A DNA stretch of 64,000 nucleotides, taken from contig CAXAMN010003003.1 of assembly GCA_963970005.1 (NCBI GenBank), forward strand, positions 154,147-218,146, written 5' to 3'. The DNA is from Durusdinium trenchii (lineage: Eukaryota; Sar; Dinophyceae; Suessiales; Symbiodiniaceae). Both the position numbers and the translations under genes were made by a program. Below are positions 58,828-64,000 of the stretch, piece after piece. The notes under the pieces are model-generated. The model was not told the DNA's origin and did no database searches. It saw nothing but the letters and a program-made list of their open reading frames with translations. Each line of letters opens with the position of its first letter. The first letter of the stretch is position 1.

Positions 58828-58855
58828 GGCTAGAAGCTACTAGGGGCTCCTGGCG
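58828..58855. repeat. TAGTAG/CTACTA dispersed repeat, short copy 7
   Basis: AGAAGCTACTAGGGGCTCCT then GGCGG; a single truncated unit. Confidence 0.75.
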
Positions 58856-59342
58856 GGGGAGCTTCCTTGAAGAAGCGTGAGTGCTATCCTGCGTCCATGC
58901 TAGTAGCTTAAGCAAGGTACTAGCTACCTCTCCTGTAATTTATTAAGCAGGCGCCTACTTAGTCAAGTAGGGAGGGGGGGGAGCGGGATTTAGAAAGAGT
59001 TTGTACAACCTCTACGCTTCATTCTCCTGCAATCTCTGAGGCTGTATTGCGTGGCACCACTGCAACTAGGGCCTTTGCCACCTGTGACCTATGACTTTTG
59101 GCTCGTAGGAAAGGAGTGCTGCAAGGTAGGGGAGAAAAACAACGAAGAGAATCAGAAAATGGACATGCCTTGAATTCCTTTCATCACAGCTTGTGAAGTG
59201 ACTCTCTAGTGGCTTTGCTCATATTGTCTTGGCTCCTCTTCTATGGAAGAAAACAACCCGGGAGGCCAGCAGACCAGGTTTCAGCTGCGGCTCGGCGCAG
59301 CACGTGCACTCCAGCGGCCTTATTGGAAAGAGGCACAAAGCT

Positions 59343-59494
59343 CGTAGTAGTGTCCTTTGCTCCTAGTAGTAAGGCACTTGTTACTAGAAGCGATGCACTT
59401 GTTCCTAGTAGCTTCTTGCTCCTAGTAGTGAGGTCAGGAGCCCCTAGTAGCGTCCTTGCTCCTAGTAGCGATGCCCTTTGCTCCTAGTAGCGTA
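59343..59494. repeat. TAGTAG/CTACTA dispersed repeat, copy 8
   Basis: Units CCTAGTAGTAAGGCACTTGT, TACTAGAAGCGATGCACTTG, CCTAGTAGCGATGCC. The plus frame gives the repeat peptide VTRSDALVPSSFLLLVVRSG. Confidence 0.85.
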
Positions 59495-59734
59495 CCTGTT
59501 CACGATAGTTGCAAAGGACGGCAACAACAAAAAATCCACCTGTGTTGAAAACAACGATGAGAGGAATGGAACAACCCTGCTCGCCCAATGCTATGAATCT
59601 CCAGCATGTTCTTTTTGGTCAACTTGTTTGACACTTGACTTGCAGTTGGAAACACAATTGTCTTCCCCCAGCCTGCTAAATCCTGATGGCAATGCCGTGT
59701 TTTGTTTAACATTTATATACATGTGCACAGCCAC

Positions 59735-59876
59735 CGAAACACTTTCGCCAGCTTCATTGGCTAGTCACTTCTCTAGGCTCCTTGAAGAGGACACCAGCTA
59801 CTACAAGCTGGCTGTGAAGCAGGTGCTAAATGCTGTCTTGCTCCTCACACTGAGCATCCCTCACATATCACCATGA
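59735..59876 (+). CDS. Possible C-terminal exon, unassigned
   Basis: After GCACAG a plus frame reads ATETLSPASLASHFSRLLEE, DTSYYKLAVKQVLNAVLLLT and LSIPHISP, then TGA. It looks protein-like with a hydrophobic end, but no partner exon was found. Confidence 0.25.
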
Positions 59877-59879
59877 CAA

Positions 59880-60785
59880 TTCTTGAAAGCGGCATTAAAG
59901 GCAACCCTGTTTTTTCAGCACAATTGCATTCTCGCCTCACCGAAAGCATGATTTGGGATGCCAACATGTCGTTTGTTTTTCCACGTTGCGCCTTTTTCCA
60001 AAAACTGTGAGTTGCTGCAGTTTCGAGCATTCTAATTCGGGCTTTTCATAACGTCCACGGCGTGCAAGGATATACCCGGAAGAAAAGGCAGACAAAGACA
60101 GACGGTTCGGCTAAACGAAAGCCACTTTATCTATCCATGACCGTTTTCCAAGGAAGTTTGATGTACAAATCAAGTTCCTCTACAGATTCCCAACAAAAAA
60201 AACAATATACCGGTCCACCGTAAAGGGGACTGCCCGCAGAGCAACTCGAAGGACAAGGACGAAAGCACAACTGTAGCAGCAATGAGCAACGTGAACAAAT
60301 ACGCAAACGCAATGAGAAAGCCGCAAGCCGTCATACAGGGGAGAGTGCTTCTGGTGTAGCATCCCAACCAAAGATCACCATTACCGTCCCCATCCCCTCC
60401 CCCCCACACACCCTCACCCCAGTTGAATCAAAGGAACCTGACACGAAAACTGTTGTGTGCATACAGTAACATCAAAGGTGGAGATATGCGAGTAACATAA
60501 GAAAGTGCATAACCGCCAGCCCGGTTTTCCCTGCGCTAGCAGCTAGACTCGCTAGACAGCATCCAAAAGAATCTGACGCAGTGACCACCCTGTGAGAGAC
60601 CACCCTGTGTGAATGTTGGCAGTGGCTTCTGTGAGACCTGAGGGCGGCTTAACCTTCTGTGAGGCCGAAGCCGCCTATGGTATCTTGGCCGCCCACCCGC
60701 TGTTCTTTGAGCACATGAAGGAGGAAGAGGCGGGAATGGTATGGAGTCTACGAGAATGAGTCCATGGAGATCTGTACAAGAGCAA
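59880..60785. other. No gene seen
   Basis: A C-rich tract lies at 60380-60420 (CCCCATCCCCTCCCCCCCAC). Short minus frames only. Confidence 0.4.
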
Positions 60786-60939
60786 GAGGACGCCTACTAA
60801 GAACAAAGGGCATCGCTACTAGGAGCAAGGACGCTACTAGGGGCTCCTGGCCTTACTACTAGGAGCAAGAAGCTACTAGGAACAAGTGCATCGCTTCTTT
60901 CTAGTAACAAGTGCCTTACTACTAGGAGCAAAGGACGCT
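60786..60939. repeat. TAGTAG/CTACTA dispersed repeat, copy 9
   Basis: Units GGGCATCGCTACTAGGAGCA, AGGACGCTACTAGGGGCTCC and TACTACTAGGAGCAAGAAGC. Confidence 0.85.
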
Positions 60940-63835
60940 GCCGTTTTTTAGCAGCGACCTTTCTTCTTGTCGATGTGATGAGCTATGTGAGACAGACACT
61001 GGGGCCTGTTGAACTTAGAGGTTTCAGCAACGACACGCCAGGCACCGGCCGGCCTTGTGACTCAAGCCCAACAAGCTTTGCATTTTTATCTTGTAGGCAC
61101 GATGATGCCTGCATGCTCGTTTATAGAATTTGTCTGTGATGCACTTTCCTGAACTTCTCCACGATCCTGCTTTGAGAGGCTACTTGCTCTTTCAGATTGC
61201 AGTGGTGCTTTTGGCAATTTTCTTCTACTTCCCTACTGGCGACCGCTGAGAGACGGAAAGAGAAGGCAATTCGAGGACGTCAACAAAAAGGTGGTGGATA
61301 GCATTTGGCTAGCCGGGTTTGTCTACTCTACTCATCTAGGCACTGATAGGTCAGACGGAAGAGGTAGAACCTTATCAGCCTTCTCGAGTTCTCACCGCCG
61401 CCTTTTCGCTGCAATCGCCAAAAACATCCAAGGATTCTTTAGGAACATCGCATGAAAGCTATGCAATTTGAGACAACAGACGTTGAGATTCCACATTTGC
61501 TGTATCGGTTTCGAGGAAGTTGCAAGCTTCAGATCTTTAAGTTAACATTTGAGTGATTTCTGCCATTTGCCCGGCATTGCGAGCCTGGCACCATGGCATG
61601 ACAAAGCCGTGCTGTGCTTTGAAAGTAGGCGGGGCAAAATGGAGTCAGGAACCAGCTGCTGCTGGGAAGAGGACGTTGGGGAACATCTCGTGAGCCTGCT
61701 GCTGCAAGTCATTTCCTGACATAGTCGCACACCGGCCCCGATGCACATCCCCTTACATTACATCTAAAATCTTGAGAAGTCGACATCTCACAGAGCAGTT
61801 GCTTAGGTTTGAGGTCTTGGTCTAGGAGTGTAGAGCTGTTCGGAGGGCAACCGCAATAGCTGCATAGCTGGCCTGAGAGGTGACTTCAACGTCGTTTGCA
61901 CTTTTGGATCTTTGGCAAATGCTTGGTATGGCTACAATGGCGTGGTCTCTGACGACTCAGCAGCTTGAAGATGAGTGGGCGGTTGTGGTGGACCATCGTA
62001 GACCCTTCCTTTTCGAGCAGCCTTCAAACAATTACCCAGCTTCGCCCAGCTTCTTGATAAGTTATCACAAAAACGTGCTGTGGGACCAGCCCAAAAAGTT
62101 GCTTTAGCAATGTAGGGGCTTGAAAGAGGAAGTTCAAGATGCCCGTGCATCAAATGTGAACGACACTGGCTGGGAGACCTAAGGCGAATGTGAGTCCCCG
62201 CAGTGAGGTGGGCTCGGGTTTGGGCTACGTAGCTGAGGTTTGCAAGTCTAGAATTGCCAAGCTGCCAAGTGCTTGTTGTGTCAGAACTATCTAGACCAGT
62301 TGACTGCGCAGAACGGGGTTTCCTCAGATTCACTGCTTGGCACAGGCACATACTTGGCTTTTGCTACTGATCCATTGCTAGAGGAGTGTATCCGCACTTA
62401 CCACCCCGCTTTAAGGCTTTGCTACAACTAGCAGCCTGAAATGTGTTTATATTCGATGCCTTCTTCAAGTGCACGAAACATTCCTCCTGCCCAAGGGCCG
62501 GGCCTAGTTGCCAAATTGGCAGGCAGACGAGAATCGACCACAATCTGGGGATGAGGACCTCAGAGCTTTGCTTGTCAGAGAAAGGAGGATCTTTGCTTGT
62601 ACATTTTCCCCCGTGTTCCAGGAGCTCCTTCCCCTGCCACTCAACATTACTTTTCCAAGACGCTTGCAGAGGGATCCTTGTGGCGCGAGTGTCTCACTTG
62701 GACTAGGAAACCGCTTAGGCCGGCTGGGTGACACCGAAGTCACTTGTCCAACTTGCTGCGAATTCATAGGGCCGTCATGGCCCAGAGACCGCCATGACAT
62801 GCCATGCCATGACCATAGACATCTAGACATCTACAATACGAGAATGGTCGGCCATTTCTTCACAGGGCGCCGGAGAGAGCCGGCATTGGTGAGCCACTTC
62901 CTCTCGAGCTTTTGCAAGATGGTTTGGCCCAAGCTCTCAGGCAGTTTCCACATCTTCTTCTACCATGTCAAGGATGTGAAGATTGTTCGATTGGCTTTCC
63001 TGAATTATATTATGTGGAAATGAATTCCTTTCCCACCCTTCCCACTGCCCCCAGCTGAGGGGTGAGATATTGGTTGGGTAGTCAGGTGCTGTGCAGAAGC
63101 TCATGGATGAGAGGGTGCAGGAGGCCTTGGATAGTTTTCCACTTGGCGCATTCAGAGGTTTCATTTACATAATCATATTTCACCTCGTTTCATCCATTCA
63201 GAAAGCAAACCTGAAAGCAAATGCAGATTTCTAGAAAATCACGTCCTGAGCTGGTACAGTTCGTCCAGGCCTTGAAGGTGGCCATCCAGAAGCTGCCAGA
63301 ATCCATGAGAGGCAATCCGGAGGGGAAACAGACGAAAGGCTGCGCAAAGCGACATCGACATCCTTCAGTCTGAGAGCGAAAATAAGAGATCAAATGATTG
63401 TTATCCAGTTGTAGAAGTAGACTGGGTTAGATGATTCAGTAGATGATTTTGCAGTATTGTGGATGGCTATAGTAGCTACATATAGGCGATAGGCCACACA
63501 CAGTGGAGACGCTTTCCTACTTTTGTTCAACATGTTTGTAGGCGAGGTGCAGTACAACATCAGCTTCGGTGTTCGGATCTCGGAGCTTTTGGTTCACCAC
63601 GGTTCACCAGTGATTGGACTTGAATTTGGCTGAAGTGGGCTTAAACCCGAGCGATTTCCAAAAAAATCGCTTTCTCGTTGTTCTCACGTTGGACCATTTT
63701 AGCAGCTTGGATGAAGGATTCGGCACCCAGCATCACAGATGTGTATAGCTGGCGGCAGCATCCGCAACTTGGAGCAAAAATTGCAGCAGATCTCAGTGCA
63801 CGCACAATCCTTGTTTGCAATGCTTGCACTCTGAT
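60940..63835. other. No gene recognised
   Basis: The longest frame is 62508-63023 (plus, 171 codons), with Arg/Cys/His-rich and later Phe-rich parts but no domain. 63240-63350 reads ELVQFVQALKVAIQKLPESM in one plus frame, which could be an isolated exon. Neither can be tied to a gene. Confidence 0.3.
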
Positions 63836-63841
63836 GCATCT

Positions 63842-64000
63842 AGGTTAGAGGGCATCGCATCTAGGTCAGAGGCTATCGCTAGTAGGTTGGAGGCCATCGC
63901 TAGTAGGTTGGAGGCCATCGCTTCTTGGTTGGAGGCCATCGCTAGTAGGTTGGAGGCCATCGCTTCTAGGTTGGAGGCCATCGCTAGTAGGTTGGAGGCC
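63842..64000. repeat. 21-bp tandem repeat running off the window
   Basis: About seven copies of GGTTGGAGGCCATCGCTAGTA or the CTTCTA variant. On the minus strand it reads as a seven-residue repeat (LEAMASN/LLAMASN). It shares the GCTAGTAG word with the dispersed family. The array continues past the end. Confidence 0.92.

Noticed and set aside
1-64000. tRNA, rRNA, dinoflagellate spliced-leader genes or CRISPR arrays
   Set aside because: I looked for a TTTTGGCTCAAG-like leader and for cloverleaf-like or spaced-repeat patterns on both strands and found none. Tandem repeats here lack unique spacers.

Overview
The window looks like nuclear DNA of a dinoflagellate, most likely of the Symbiodiniaceae type. 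I infer this from several features together. Spliced genes have introns that begin with GC or GA far more often than GT. Copia-type retroelements carry a CCCH plus CCHC gag. There is an ISXO2-like (IS1595/Merlin-type) transposase with eukaryotic features, a voltage-gated channel with calcium-binding EF-hands, and many tandem and interspersed repeats whose units read through all frames. No bacterial operons, rRNA or tRNA genes, CRISPR arrays or spliced-leader genes were seen.

Layout. 0.5-2.6 kb holds a decayed minus-strand reading frame with C2H2-like fingers (probably a LINE remnant). From 6.4 to about 40.3 kb (possibly 40.8) the plus strand carries one large split gene for a voltage-gated cation channel. 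Its exons are S3-S4 (6.4-6.7 kb), S5, pore and S6 (23.3-23.9 kb), two EF-hands (33.2 and 37.2 kb) and a coiled-coil tail (37.6 and 40.15 kb). Upstream S1-S2 exons and an S4-S5 linker exon were not found. Its introns hold a nearly complete 7.6-kb copia element (7587-15167, minus), a dense microsatellite block (15.2-16.2 kb), a decayed second copia pol (17.5-20 kb, plus), a roughly 180-bp satellite (20.1-20.9 kb), a gag-only remnant (28.6-30.9 kb) and a small antisense membrane-protein gene candidate (31.6-32.2 kb).

From 44.8 to 53.56 kb the plus strand carries a second split gene, a palmitoyl-protein thioesterase (PPT) of the alpha/beta-hydrolase fold. One 5.5-kb intron of it contains, on the opposite strand, three intact intronless genes: a P-loop ATPase resembling superfamily 3 helicases, an IS1595/ISXO2-type DDE transposase and a leucine-zipper protein. 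The three genes lie between two identical 60-bp direct repeats, and paired 10-bp palindromes spaced 20 bp apart sit upstream of the ATPase. This is the best candidate for an undescribed mobile system.

53.6-64 kb is poor in recognisable genes. It holds a possible multi-pass membrane protein (55.3-55.7 kb), at least five of the window's copies of a TAGTAG/CTACTA palindromic repeat family, a GAGTGA microsatellite, a 42-bp repeat and a 21-bp repeat running off the right end. Two assembly gaps are present (10 N at 38274, 400 N at 51411).
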